A DNA stretch of 64,000 nt. It comes from Leifsonia sp052114085 (GTDB lineage: Bacteria > Actinomycetota > Actinomycetes > Actinomycetales > Microbacteriaceae). The stretch lies in NCBI RefSeq assembly GCF_052114085.1, contig NZ_JBFREB010000001.1, forward strand, positions 2,170,001 through 2,234,000, given 5' to 3'. The first letter of the stretch is position 1. Each line of letters begins with the position of its first letter. The notes under the pieces were generated by a model. The model was not told the DNA's origin. It saw nothing but the letters and a program-made list of their open reading frames with translations, and did not search any database. The translations under genes and the position numbers were made by a program. Below, in pieces: positions 34,127 through 42,351 of this stretch.

Positions 34127-35989
34127 TTACAGCCCCTGCGCGACCGGCGGCTCCGGCTGCTGCGGCTCCGCCGGAACGACGGGTCCCGTGGCGACATCGT
34201 CGGAACCCGCGGCCAGCAGCTCGAGCCGCAGGGCGCGGCGGGCGCGCTGCTGGTCCGGGTCGGGCAGCGGCACCGCGGCCAGGAGGCGCTGCGTGTACGC
34301 CTCCTTCGGGTAGCGGAGGATCTCGTCGCGCGTGCCGACCTCGACCAGATGACCGTGGTGCATCACCGCGATGCGGTCGGCGAGCACGTCGATGACCGCC
34401 AGGTCGTGCGTGATGAACAGGCAGGCGAAGTTCATCTCCTTCTGGAGCATCTGCATCAGCTCCAGCACCCGCGCCTGGACCGAGACGTCGAGCGCGCTCG
34501 TCGGCTCGTCCGCGATGAGCACCTGCGGCTTCAGCGACAACGCGCGGGCGATGCCGACGCGCTGCTTCTGGCCGCCCGAGAGCTCGTGCGGGAAGCGGCT
34601 GCGGTACGCACGCGGCAGCTCGACGCTGTCGAGCAGCCGGTCGACCTCGCGGGAGAGGTCAGCACCCTTCAGACCCTTGGCCAGCCGAAGCGGCTCGCCG
34701 ATCGAGTCGGAGATCTGCAGGCGCGGGTTCAGCGACGACGACGGGTCCTGGAAGACGATGCCGACGTTGCGGTGCAGCTTGCGGATCTCATCCCGGCCCG
34801 CGGAGCTGATGTCCTGGCCTGCGACGACCAGCTTCCCGGAGTGGATGGGCAGCAGTCCGATCGCGGCGCGGCCGAGCGTGGTCTTGCCCGAGCCCGACTC
34901 GCCCACCAGGCCGACGACCTCGCCCTCGTGGATCTTCAGGTCGATGTCGCTCGCAGCGCGGAATGCGGGGACGCGCCCATGCTTCGGATACTCGATCGCC
35001 ACGTTCTGGAAGTCGACGACGACCTCCCGCTTGTCCATCTCGGCCTTCTCGTGCTCCGCCTGCGCGGCGCGCTCGTTGGCCCGGATCCTCTCGGTGAACT
35101 CGGCGTCCGGGTGAGCGGTGCCGGCGGCGAGGGCAGCCGTCGTGTCGATCTCCTCGTCCTCGCGCTGGCCCAGGTGCGGGACGGCGTCGAGGAGGGCGAT
35201 CGTGTACGGGTGCTGCGGATTCGCGAAGACGTCCTTGACCGTCCCGGCCTCCACGATGTCGCCCTTGCGCATGACGACGATGTTGTCGGCCAGGTCGGCG
35301 ACGACGCCCATGTCGTGCGTGATCAGCAGGATGGCGCTGTCGAGCCGGTCGCGGAGGCTGCGCAGCAGCTCCAGGATCTCAGCCTGGACCGTGACGTCGA
35401 GCGCGGTGGTCGGCTCGTCCGCGATCAGCAGCTTCGGGTCGCACGAGATCGACTGCGCGATCATCGCGCGCTGCCGCTGGCCGCCGGAGAGCTGGTGCGG
35501 GTACGAGTTGAACGCCTTCTTCGGGTCGGGGAGCTCGACCATCGCGAGCAGCTCGAGCGCCCGCTCCTTCGCCTCGTGCGGCGACATGCCGAAGTGGATG
35601 CGCAGCGTCTCGATGATCTGCGAGCCCACCGTGTAAACCGGGTTCAGGGCGGTCATCGGCTCCTGGAAGATCACAGCGACCTGACGTCCGCGCACGCGGC
35701 GCATCTGCGGCTGGCTGAGGCCGGTCAGCTCGCGGCCGTCCAGCTTGATCGAGCCGCGGACGCGGGAGTTCTTCGGCAGGAGGTCGAGGATCGCCATCGA
35801 GCTCGCGCTCTTACCGGAGCCGGACTCACCGACGATGGCGAGCACCTCGCCAGCGCGGATCTCGTAGTTGAGCTTGTTGGCGGCCGGCACCCACTCGCCG
35901 TCCACACCGAAGTCGACGGAGAGGCCGGTGACCTCGAGGACGGGGCCGCCGGTCGCGGCGCCGACCGGAGCCGTGGTGGTCTCGGTCAT
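34127..35989 (-). CDS. Fused peptide ABC transporter ATPase (DppD-DppF type)
   Basis: 620 residues with two complete ABC ATPase domains in one chain. The first has Walker A GESGSGKS at 54-61 and signature LSGGQRQR; the second has GESGSGKT ending at 370 and LSGGQKQR. Each has its Walker B/H-loop (ADEPTTALD, ADEPTSALD). The first domain carries the oligopeptide-type C-terminal HPYTIALL. It powers the DppBC permease encoded upstream, but is separated from dppC by a gene on the other strand. No promoter of its own is obvious in the 50-bp gap at 35990-36039. Followed after 117 nt by typA. Confidence 0.93.
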   Translation of the reverse strand: MTETTTAPVGAATGGPVLEVTGLSVDFGVDGEWVPAANKLNYEIRAGEVLAIVGESGSGKSASSMAILDLLPKNSRVRGSIKLDGRELTGLSQPQMRRVRGRQVAVIFQEPMTALNPVYTVGSQIIETLRIHFGMSPHEAKERALELLAMVELPDPKKAFNSYPHQLSGGQRQRAMIAQSISCDPKLLIADEPTTALDVTVQAEILELLRSLRDRLDSAILLITHDMGVVADLADNIVVMRKGDIVEAGTVKDVFANPQHPYTIALLDAVPHLGQREDEEIDTTAALAAGTAHPDAEFTERIRANERAAQAEHEKAEMDKREVVVDFQNVAIEYPKHGRVPAFRAASDIDLKIHEGEVVGLVGESGSGKTTLGRAAIGLLPIHSGKLVVAGQDISSAGRDEIRKLHRNVGIVFQDPSSSLNPRLQISDSIGEPLRLAKGLKGADLSREVDRLLDSVELPRAYRSRFPHELSGGQKQRVGIARALSLKPQVLIADEPTSALDVSVQARVLELMQMLQKEMNFACLFITHDLAVIDVLADRIAVMHHGHLVEVGTRDEILRYPKEAYTQRLLAAVPLPDPDQQRARRALRLELLAAGSDDVATGPVVPAEPQQPEPPVAQGL

Positions 35990-36039
35990 GATTCGTGGTT
36001 CCTTTCGGGGGCGTTCGGGCGGGATGAGAACATGGAGCC

Positions 36040-36666
36040 ATGCCCTACGTCTCCGCCGCAGAACGCGAGGTTTTCGTGTCCCGGTTCAACCGGGTCCTTG
36101 CCGCCCTGATCTGGGCGGCCGCGGCCGCTCTCACAGTCGGCCTGCTGGTCAGCGTGCACGACGCGCGGCTGCTGTACATCGTCCCGGGCGCCCTGATCGC
36201 TCTGATCGCCTGGGCGATGCTGTGGCGTCCGAGTTTCACGGTCGCGGACGATGGTCTCACCGCCGTCAACGTCACCCGGACGGTACACATCCCGTGGGAG
36301 GCGCTCATCCATGTCGACACCAAGTACGCGCTGACCCTGTACACACCCGGGCACAAGTACCCGGTGTGGGCGGCTCCCGCTCCGGGCACGGCGCGCACGC
36401 TGCGCGCCACCCGGGACGAGACGAAGGGTCGCATCGGCCGTCCGAGCGTCGAGGACACCGTTCGCCGCCCGGGCGACCTGCTCTCCACCGAATCGGGCGC
36501 CGCCGCCGAGGTCGTGCGCCGGCGCTGGGCCGAACTTCAGCAGGCCGGCGTGATCGAACCGGGCACCGCGGACGCCACGCCCGTGATCGTGCGCTGGCAC
36601 GTCGCATCGCTGGTCGGAATGACGATACTCGCGGCCGGCGCCGTCGCCGCCCTGCTCCTGGCCTGA
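36040..36666 (+). CDS. PH-domain membrane protein embedded antisense in the peptide transporter operon
   Basis: 208 residues: two membrane helices (about 20-58) followed by a bacterial PH-like beta domain (SFTVADDGLTAVNVTRTVHIPWEAL), a long charged stretch (about 125-180) and a C-terminal helix (187-207). Such proteins are common in actinobacteria and unassigned. It lies on the plus strand between dppC and the fused ATPase gene, which are both minus; its stop is 32 nt from the dppC stop. GGAG precedes ATG 36040. Confidence 0.8.
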   Translation: MPYVSAAEREVFVSRFNRVLAALIWAAAAALTVGLLVSVHDARLLYIVPGALIALIAWAMLWRPSFTVADDGLTAVNVTRTVHIPWEALIHVDTKYALTLYTPGHKYPVWAAPAPGTARTLRATRDETKGRIGRPSVEDTVRRPGDLLSTESGAAAEVVRRRWAELQQAGVIEPGTADATPVIVRWHVASLVGMTILAAGAVAALLLA

Positions 36667-36698
36667 GGAGGCCGGCAGCAGCGCGACGGGCGCGGTGG

Positions 36699-37712
36699 TC
36701 ACAGCACGTCCTCCGCGAGTGCCGCACCGGTCCGTCGACCACCGTCGTCGCCCTCGCCGTCCTCCGGCTCCTGCTCCCGCATCTTGCGGAGGTTGAACCG
36801 GCGGTGGCGGGGATCGAACGCGTCGCGCAGGCCGTCGCCGACGAAGTTGACGAGGAGCGCGAGCGTCACGATGAACGCACCGGGCCACCAGAACAACCAC
36901 GGGCGGGTCTGGAACGCCGACTCGTTCGAGCTGATCAGCAGACCCAGCGACACATCCGGCGGGCGGATGCCGAATCCGAGGAACGACAACGCCGTCTCGA
37001 GCAGGATCGCGGAGGCCATGATCAGGGTCGAGGCGACGATGACCACGCCGATGGCGTTCGGGAGGATGTGCTTGAAGATGATGCGCGCATCCGAGGCACC
37101 CGCAACCCGGGCGGCTTCGACGAACTCCCGCTCACGCAGCGACAGGAACTCTCCGCGGACCAGACGGGCGATGCCCATCCACGAGAAGAAGCCGAGCATG
37201 AGTGCCAGGAAGAACGCGCCGAGACCGCCGAAGGTGTGACCGACCACCGAGCCGATGACAAGGGCCGGGATCACGATGAACACGTCGGTGATACGCATCA
37301 GGATCGCATCCACGACGCCGCGGAAGTACCCGGCGATGGCACCGACGACAACTCCCACGACACTCGCGATCACGCCGAGCACGACCATGACCAGCACCGA
37401 GTTCTGGATGCCACGCATCGTGAGGGCGAAGTAGTCCTTGCCGATGCGGTCCTGGCCGAAGGGGTGCTCCCAGGTCGGCGATCCCTGCTTGACCTGGGCA
37501 TTGAGCTCGGTGAAGTTGTACTTCCACCAGCCCGGGATCGGTCCGATGCCGATCGCCGAGATGGAGAACGCCACGATCAGGACGAACAGGATGACGCTGG
37601 CGACGGCCAGCTTGTTCGAGAGGAAGCGCTTCCAGATCAGTTTGCCCTGGCTGACGGGCGGGGCGCTCGGCTCCTGCAGCTCGTCGGCGATAAGCGGTTC
37701 AGTAGTAGACAT
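36699..37712 (-). CDS. Peptide ABC transporter permease, DppC type
   Basis: 337 residues with a cytoplasmic N-terminus, a DppC N-terminal helix and about five further helices. The ATPase-contact (EAA) loop is EAARVAGASDARIIFKHILPN. GIQNSVLVMVVLG begins the core domain. ATG 37712 shares one base with the dppB stop (TGATG), so translation is coupled; a TTG one codon upstream is less likely. The C-terminal tail is acidic and Gly-rich. Confidence 0.92.
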   Translation of the reverse strand: MSTTEPLIADELQEPSAPPVSQGKLIWKRFLSNKLAVASVILFVLIVAFSISAIGIGPIPGWWKYNFTELNAQVKQGSPTWEHPFGQDRIGKDYFALTMRGIQNSVLVMVVLGVIASVVGVVVGAIAGYFRGVVDAILMRITDVFIVIPALVIGSVVGHTFGGLGAFFLALMLGFFSWMGIARLVRGEFLSLREREFVEAARVAGASDARIIFKHILPNAIGVVIVASTLIMASAILLETALSFLGFGIRPPDVSLGLLISSNESAFQTRPWLFWWPGAFIVTLALLVNFVGDGLRDAFDPRHRRFNLRKMREQEPEDGEGDDGGRRTGAALAEDVL

Positions 37713-39244
37713 CAACGGACCCTCACTCTTGGGTCGAGCGCGGCGTAGCTCAAGTCGGCCAGGAAGTTGAACAGGATGGCCATGGCCGCGATGATCACGA
37801 AGTACGCCATGACCGGATTGAGGTCACCTCGGAAGAGGCCCGCGTAGAAGAGCGAGCCCATGCCGGGGATTGCGAAGACCTTCTCGGTGATGATCGCTCC
37901 TCCGAGGAGCGCGCCGACGTCGAAGGCGACGAGCGTCGTGATCGGGATGAGCATGTTGCGGAACGCATGCCGTACGACCACCGTGCGCTCGGGGAGGCCC
38001 TTCGCGCGGGCGGTCCGGATGAAGTCCTGGTTCAGGACCTCCAGCATCCCGGCCCGGGAGTACCGGGTGTACGAGGCGAACGAGATCAGCAGGAGGGCGA
38101 CGGTGGGCAGCAGGAGGTGCGTGAACGTGTCCAGCCCCGTCACCCACATGTCTCCCTCGAGACCGGGGGTCGAGGAGCCCACGGTCGCGATCGGGCGACC
38201 GTTGGTGTCCTGGAAGTACGTCGGCCACGCCTGCATGAACCGGTCGACAACGATGAAGAAGCCCGACACGATGGCCACGATGACGGAGACGCGCATGTTC
38301 TGGCCGCGGTCGTAGCCGCCGACGAACCAGCCGATCGCCAGACTCACGATGATCGACACGATGGCGAGGATCACGATCGTGGCGACCGTCGACACGTCGA
38401 ACAGCGGCTGCAGGGCGAAGTAGCAGACGAGCGACACAGCACCGGTGATGGCCGCCGAGATGAGCGCGCGGCGGTTTTGCAGTCCGGCGATCAGCGCGGT
38501 CGCGCCAATGACCGCGGCCGCGATGAGAAGGGTCATCACGATCGGACCGAGGCCGGGCACGAGGAACCAGTTCGTCGCCGACATCAGCAGCAGCACGCCG
38601 GCGGTGGCGACGCCCGAAATCACGAACGTCAGCAGGCGGCGCCTGCGGTCACCGCCGATGAGCGACTGCCAGATGAGGCCGGCCACCACGCCGATGATCA
38701 CTGCCAGCCACCAGGGGATGGTCGGATGCACCAGGAAGTCGTTGAAGCCGATCGCGACGAACTCCTTGAGGAGCACCGCGACGAGGAACGCCGGCAGGGA
38801 GTACAGGAAGAAGCTGAGGAACGTGACGACGTTGTCGAGTCCGCTGTACTGCCGAAGGGCGGTGACGATGCCGATGGTGACACCGAGCAGGATCGCCAGG
38901 ATGAGGGCGACGGTGACCAGCTGGACCGTCGAGGTCAGCGCCGTCGGCAGGATGTCGACGACCTTCGCGTTCGAGATGGTCGAGCCCAGGTCACAGGCGT
39001 TGGCGAACGGGATGAGGCACTTCGCTGCGCCTCCCAGCCAGAGAAGCCAGCGCAGCGGCGGGGCGACATCGAGCTGGAGCAACTGGACCCGCGCGCTGAT
39101 GAGCTGGGTCTTGTTCGGGGAATTGCTCGACCGCAGATCCTGGAGCGGGTCGGCACTGTAGGCCACCAGCATGTACATCAGGAATGATGCGGCGATGATG
39201 ATGAGCACTGAGACGAGAAGGCGCCTCAGGATGAAACTCGCCAT
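37712..39244 (-). CDS. Peptide ABC transporter permease, DppB type, enlarged
   Basis: 510 residues against the usual 310-340. The N-terminal part (1-165) and C-terminal part (from about 375, with the contact loop ARAKGLPERTVVVRHAFRN at 413-431) are normal DppB. Between them, roughly residues 175-340, lies an extra block with about six hydrophobic helices (AVIIGVVAGLIWQSL; GVATAGVLLLM; VMTLLIAAAVIGATALIAG and so on). The frame is open throughout, so this is an insertion and not a fusion artefact. First permease gene after the binding protein. Confidence 0.9.
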   Translation of the reverse strand: MASFILRRLLVSVLIIIAASFLMYMLVAYSADPLQDLRSSNSPNKTQLISARVQLLQLDVAPPLRWLLWLGGAAKCLIPFANACDLGSTISNAKVVDILPTALTSTVQLVTVALILAILLGVTIGIVTALRQYSGLDNVVTFLSFFLYSLPAFLVAVLLKEFVAIGFNDFLVHPTIPWWLAVIIGVVAGLIWQSLIGGDRRRRLLTFVISGVATAGVLLLMSATNWFLVPGLGPIVMTLLIAAAVIGATALIAGLQNRRALISAAITGAVSLVCYFALQPLFDVSTVATIVILAIVSIIVSLAIGWFVGGYDRGQNMRVSVIVAIVSGFFIVVDRFMQAWPTYFQDTNGRPIATVGSSTPGLEGDMWVTGLDTFTHLLLPTVALLLISFASYTRYSRAGMLEVLNQDFIRTARAKGLPERTVVVRHAFRNMLIPITTLVAFDVGALLGGAIITEKVFAIPGMGSLFYAGLFRGDLNPVMAYFVIIAAMAILFNFLADLSYAALDPRVRVR

Positions 39245-39357
39245 AGGGTTCGGAACCTTTACTGACAGGACGCGCTGAACGGGGTGTCGACGAGGGGGTC
39301 GCCGAGCGCGTTGCTTCGAAGGAGGAGGCCGGGTCGCGACCGCCGACTACATGATAC

Positions 39358-39421
39358 GGGGCGCCGGTGGAAACCGGCGCCCCGCCGCAGGAGAGTGCCC
39401 GGGGTTCACCCGGGCACTCTC
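39358..39421 (-). terminator. Two tandem hairpins between binding-protein and permease genes
   Basis: On the minus strand the first hairpin has 13-bp arms (39391-39403 with 39409-39421, GAGAGTGCCCGGG type) and the second 11-bp arms (39358-39368 with 39373-39383, GGGGCGCCGGT type) with a GGAA/TTCC loop. Both are perfect. No T runs, so partial attenuation or message protection is likely. Confidence 0.75.
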
Positions 39422-39434
39422 GCTGTCGGAGATG

Positions 39435-41228
39435 TTACTTCGAGGAGGAGGACTTGACCGACCACTCCCAGAAGTTCCAGAACGGACCGGTCTGGTTGCC
39501 CATGTACTTCACGCCGTCGACGCGAGACGTGGCACCGAAGACACCGGGGAGCTGGAACAGCGGCAGACCATAGCCATCCTTGAAGGTGGCCGTGTCGATC
39601 TTCAGCTCGAGCTTGGTCAGCTCGTCCTTGTCCAGGGTGGTCTGGGTCTGAACCGCGGTGTCGTTCTGAGCGTTGTAGCGGTTGTAGTTACCGCCGCCAC
39701 CGGTGGTGAACAGCTGGGGGATCTGCGACGTACCGGCACCCGGGCTGATCCAGCCGAAGAGCGATGCGTCGTAGTCGCCACCCGGGAGCAGCTTGCTCCA
39801 GTCGGGCGAGCCGGCGTCGACGACCTTGAAGCCGGCCTTGGAGGCCGAGGCCTGGATGGCCTGGAACTCGTCGACACGGTTCGGGTTGTTCGTGTTGTAC
39901 AGGATGCGGACCGTCGGGGTGGCACCGGCGAGCAGCGACTTGGCGCCGTCGATGTCGACCTTCGCGTACGCGTCGGAACCGTTGTTCTTGACGGCGTTCG
40001 CGTAGTCGTCCTGGTTCGGCAGCCAGATCTGGGAGTCGAGGACCTTGGCCTTCGGGTTCACCGGCGTCACGATCGAGTCGAGGATCTGCTGACGCGGGAT
40101 CGTCTTCAGGAACGCCTCACGGACCTTCGGGTCGCTGAACGTCGGCGAGCCGAAGTTCAGGTCGAGGTGGTCGTACGACGCCTGGTCGCCGGTCAGCACC
40201 TTGGCGCTGGTCTGCTTCAGGGCGGTCAGGGTGTCCGCAGAAGCCTGCGGGTTGATGATGTCGACCTCACCGTTCTGAAGAGCGGTGACCTGAGCGTTGG
40301 CGTCCGGGATGATGCGGAAGACGATCTTGTCTACGTTGGGCTTGTTGCCGCCCCAGTAGTACTTGTTCTTCGTCATCGTGACCGACTGGCCGGGGGTCCA
40401 CGCCGAGACGACGAACGGGCCGGACGAGACGAGGAGGTCCTTGTCGGTCGGGAACGCCGTGATGTCGTAGCCGGTGTTGACGAAGTCCGCCGCCTTCTTC
40501 AGGGTCGGGTCAGCAGGCTGCGGGTTCGACTTGTCTCCCTTGGGGAGACCCTTCAGCAGCTTGGTCAGGTCGGCGGCCGAGGAGAGGCCCGCCTTCTTGG
40601 CCACGATGTGCGCGGGCTGTGCGATCGGGTTGAAGAGCTCCCAGTCCACGAACGGCTTCGCGTACTTGAGCGTGATCGTCCGGTTGTCGTCGCTCACGGT
40701 CGGGTACGCCGTCTGGTCGATACCGGCGGTGCCCGCGGCGGGCGTGAAGTACTGCGTGCCCGTGGTGACCTCGCCGCTGTCCGGGTTGAGCGTCGCCGAG
40801 TCGTAGTAGCCGGACTGCATGGCCCATCCCAGGATCATGTCGTCGGCGGTGACGGGCTCGCCGTCGGACCACTTCGCATTGGAGGGAAGGGTGTACTTGA
40901 CCGTCAGCGGGTCGTCCGAGGTCTTCTCGAACTTTCCGAAGGTGTCGTCGTGGACGATCTTGTAGTTGTTGTCGATGTACTGGAAACCAGAACCGTACGA
41001 GCCGTCGAGGTAGCCGACCTGGCCGTTGGTGTCCAGGTTGCCCTGAGGCGTCTGAGAGTTCAGCGATGTCAGGTCGTTGACGACAGCAACCGTCACGGTG
41101 CCGCCTTTGGCAGCGGACGAGGTGCTGGTGCTACCGGACGTGGTGCAGGCCGACAGCGCGAGCGCGGTGACGCCGGCGATGGCGATCGCGCCGACCGCCA
41201 ACCTGCCCTTTCTTCCGTTGATGTGCAA
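39435..41228 (-). CDS. Peptide ABC transporter substrate-binding lipoprotein
   Basis: 597-residue SBP family 5 protein. Signal peptide with lipobox ALSAC near residue 26, then the two-lobe domain with WSDGEPVTADD and the usual NKYYWGG region. It captures oligopeptides outside the cell for DppBCDF. The only plausible start is TTG 41228, four nt after AGGAGG and directly before the basic MHINGRKGRL leader; a rare start codon for a highly expressed protein. Promoter at 41299-41327. Confidence 0.93.
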   Translation of the reverse strand: MHINGRKGRLAVGAIAIAGVTALALSACTTSGSTSTSSAAKGGTVTVAVVNDLTSLNSQTPQGNLDTNGQVGYLDGSYGSGFQYIDNNYKIVHDDTFGKFEKTSDDPLTVKYTLPSNAKWSDGEPVTADDMILGWAMQSGYYDSATLNPDSGEVTTGTQYFTPAAGTAGIDQTAYPTVSDDNRTITLKYAKPFVDWELFNPIAQPAHIVAKKAGLSSAADLTKLLKGLPKGDKSNPQPADPTLKKAADFVNTGYDITAFPTDKDLLVSSGPFVVSAWTPGQSVTMTKNKYYWGGNKPNVDKIVFRIIPDANAQVTALQNGEVDIINPQASADTLTALKQTSAKVLTGDQASYDHLDLNFGSPTFSDPKVREAFLKTIPRQQILDSIVTPVNPKAKVLDSQIWLPNQDDYANAVKNNGSDAYAKVDIDGAKSLLAGATPTVRILYNTNNPNRVDEFQAIQASASKAGFKVVDAGSPDWSKLLPGGDYDASLFGWISPGAGTSQIPQLFTTGGGGNYNRYNAQNDTAVQTQTTLDKDELTKLELKIDTATFKDGYGLPLFQLPGVFGATSRVDGVKYMGNQTGPFWNFWEWSVKSSSSK

Positions 41229-41298
41229 TGTTCCTCCTGTGCGAAGTGTGCGACGGTGCAGGCGTGCGAGAGTGCCTGTCCCGCGCGGGATAAGAATG

Positions 41299-41327
41299 AC
41301 CCTAGGTATCGCCGGGAGCGATTGCAA
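41299..41327 (-). promoter_or_regulatory. Promoter of the peptide transporter operon
   Basis: TTGCAA and TAGGGT on the minus strand are 17 bp apart, giving a leader of about 65 nt to the TTG start. Confidence 0.55.
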
Positions 41328-41466
41328 AATAGCCGGGCAAAACGTTACATAGTGGTAACTCAGTCGACGGATTCCTGCACGAAGCGCACAAAAACGATGA
41401 AATCGTTCGCGTAATGCAACGATCTCCCTGTCCGTATCCCTGGCTCGGGCCTGGCAGGATGCACCT

Positions 41467-42261
41467 ATGAGTGAGACGCGGACCTGGAGCGGCGAGACCC
41501 CCGTCGCGCGGGACGGCCGGGCCCGGCTGTGGTGGGAGATCGCCATCGTCCTGGGGCTGTCGCTCGGGCAATCGGCTGTCTACTCCATCGTCACGATCGT
41601 CGACCGATCCACGCAGAGCACGCCGCTTTCCGACCAGACGGCGCAGGTCAATCCGAGCCAGTCCAGCCGCGAAGTCTTCGACTTTCTCTATCAGGTGCTG
41701 GGCAACCTGTTCCCCCTCTTCGCGGTGGCGCTGGTGATCTACCTGCTCTGGCAGCCGCAGCGGAGCGGCTTCCGCCGCATCGGTTTCGACCTCACCCGGC
41801 CGGCGCGAGACCTCGGCGGCGGGGCGCTGCTCTTCCTCGTCATCGGCGTGCCCGGCATCCTCTTCTACGCCGTCACGCGCCTCCTCGGCATCACCGTCGC
41901 GGTGCAGGCTTCGCCGCTGGACGCGCACTGGTGGACGGTGCCCGTCCTCATCCTCGCCGCCCTGCGCGCCGCGCTGCAGGAGGAGGTGATCGTGGTCGGC
42001 TATCTGTTCACCCGGCTGCGGCAACTGGGCTGGGGAAAGTGGACGATCATCATCGCGGCGGCCCTGCTGCGCGGCAGCTACCACCTCTACCAGGGCTTCG
42101 GCCCCTTCGTCGGCAACGCGATCATGGGCGTCGTCTTCGGCTGGTGCTACACCCGCTGGGGCCGCGTGATGCCGCTCGTCGTCGCCCACACGATCATCGA
42201 CATCGTCTCGTTCGTCGGCTACCCCCTCGCCGTCGCCTGGTGGCCCTCCATCTTCGCCTGA
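41467..42261 (+). CDS. CPBP family intramembrane metalloprotease-like protein
   Basis: 264 residues, about seven helices. The glutamate motif is EEVIVVGYL (E172, E173) where the canonical EExxxR arginine is valine (V177); the histidine motifs remain as H206 (GSYHLYQG) and H241 (AHTIID). CPBP enzymes cut prenylated or other membrane substrates, but the missing arginine leaves activity open. Divergent from the peptide transporter operon and convergent with gcvP. CAGGAT 6 nt before the ATG hints at leaderless initiation. Confidence 0.85.
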   Translation: MSETRTWSGETPVARDGRARLWWEIAIVLGLSLGQSAVYSIVTIVDRSTQSTPLSDQTAQVNPSQSSREVFDFLYQVLGNLFPLFAVALVIYLLWQPQRSGFRRIGFDLTRPARDLGGGALLFLVIGVPGILFYAVTRLLGITVAVQASPLDAHWWTVPVLILAALRAALQEEVIVVGYLFTRLRQLGWGKWTIIIAAALLRGSYHLYQGFGPFVGNAIMGVVFGWCYTRWGRVMPLVVAHTIIDIVSFVGYPLAVAWWPSIFA

Positions 42262-42263
42262 CT

Positions 42264-42336
42264 CCCACCGTCGAGTCCGCGAAGACTGTACGAATCCGGC
42301 GGGATTCTGTGCAGTCTTCGCGGACTCGACGGTGGG
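42264..42336. terminator. Very long bidirectional hairpin
   Basis: Arms of 25 bp (42264-42288 and 42312-42336, starting CCCACCGTCGAGTCCGCG) are perfectly complementary, and the loop contains a second stem GAATCC/GGATTC. It fills the gap between the convergent CPBP and gcvP genes. Size and perfection exceed a normal terminator. Confidence 0.75.
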
Positions 42337-42351
42337 GAGGGGGAAGAGCGG

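Noticed and set aside
37712..39244. Gene fusion or assembly error in the enlarged dppB
   Set aside because: One continuous frame with membrane-protein composition throughout and normal DppB ends; a true insertion is simpler.
42264..42336. Inverted terminal repeat of an insertion sequence or MITE
   Set aside because: No transposase, no target-site duplication visible, and it fits exactly between two convergent stops.
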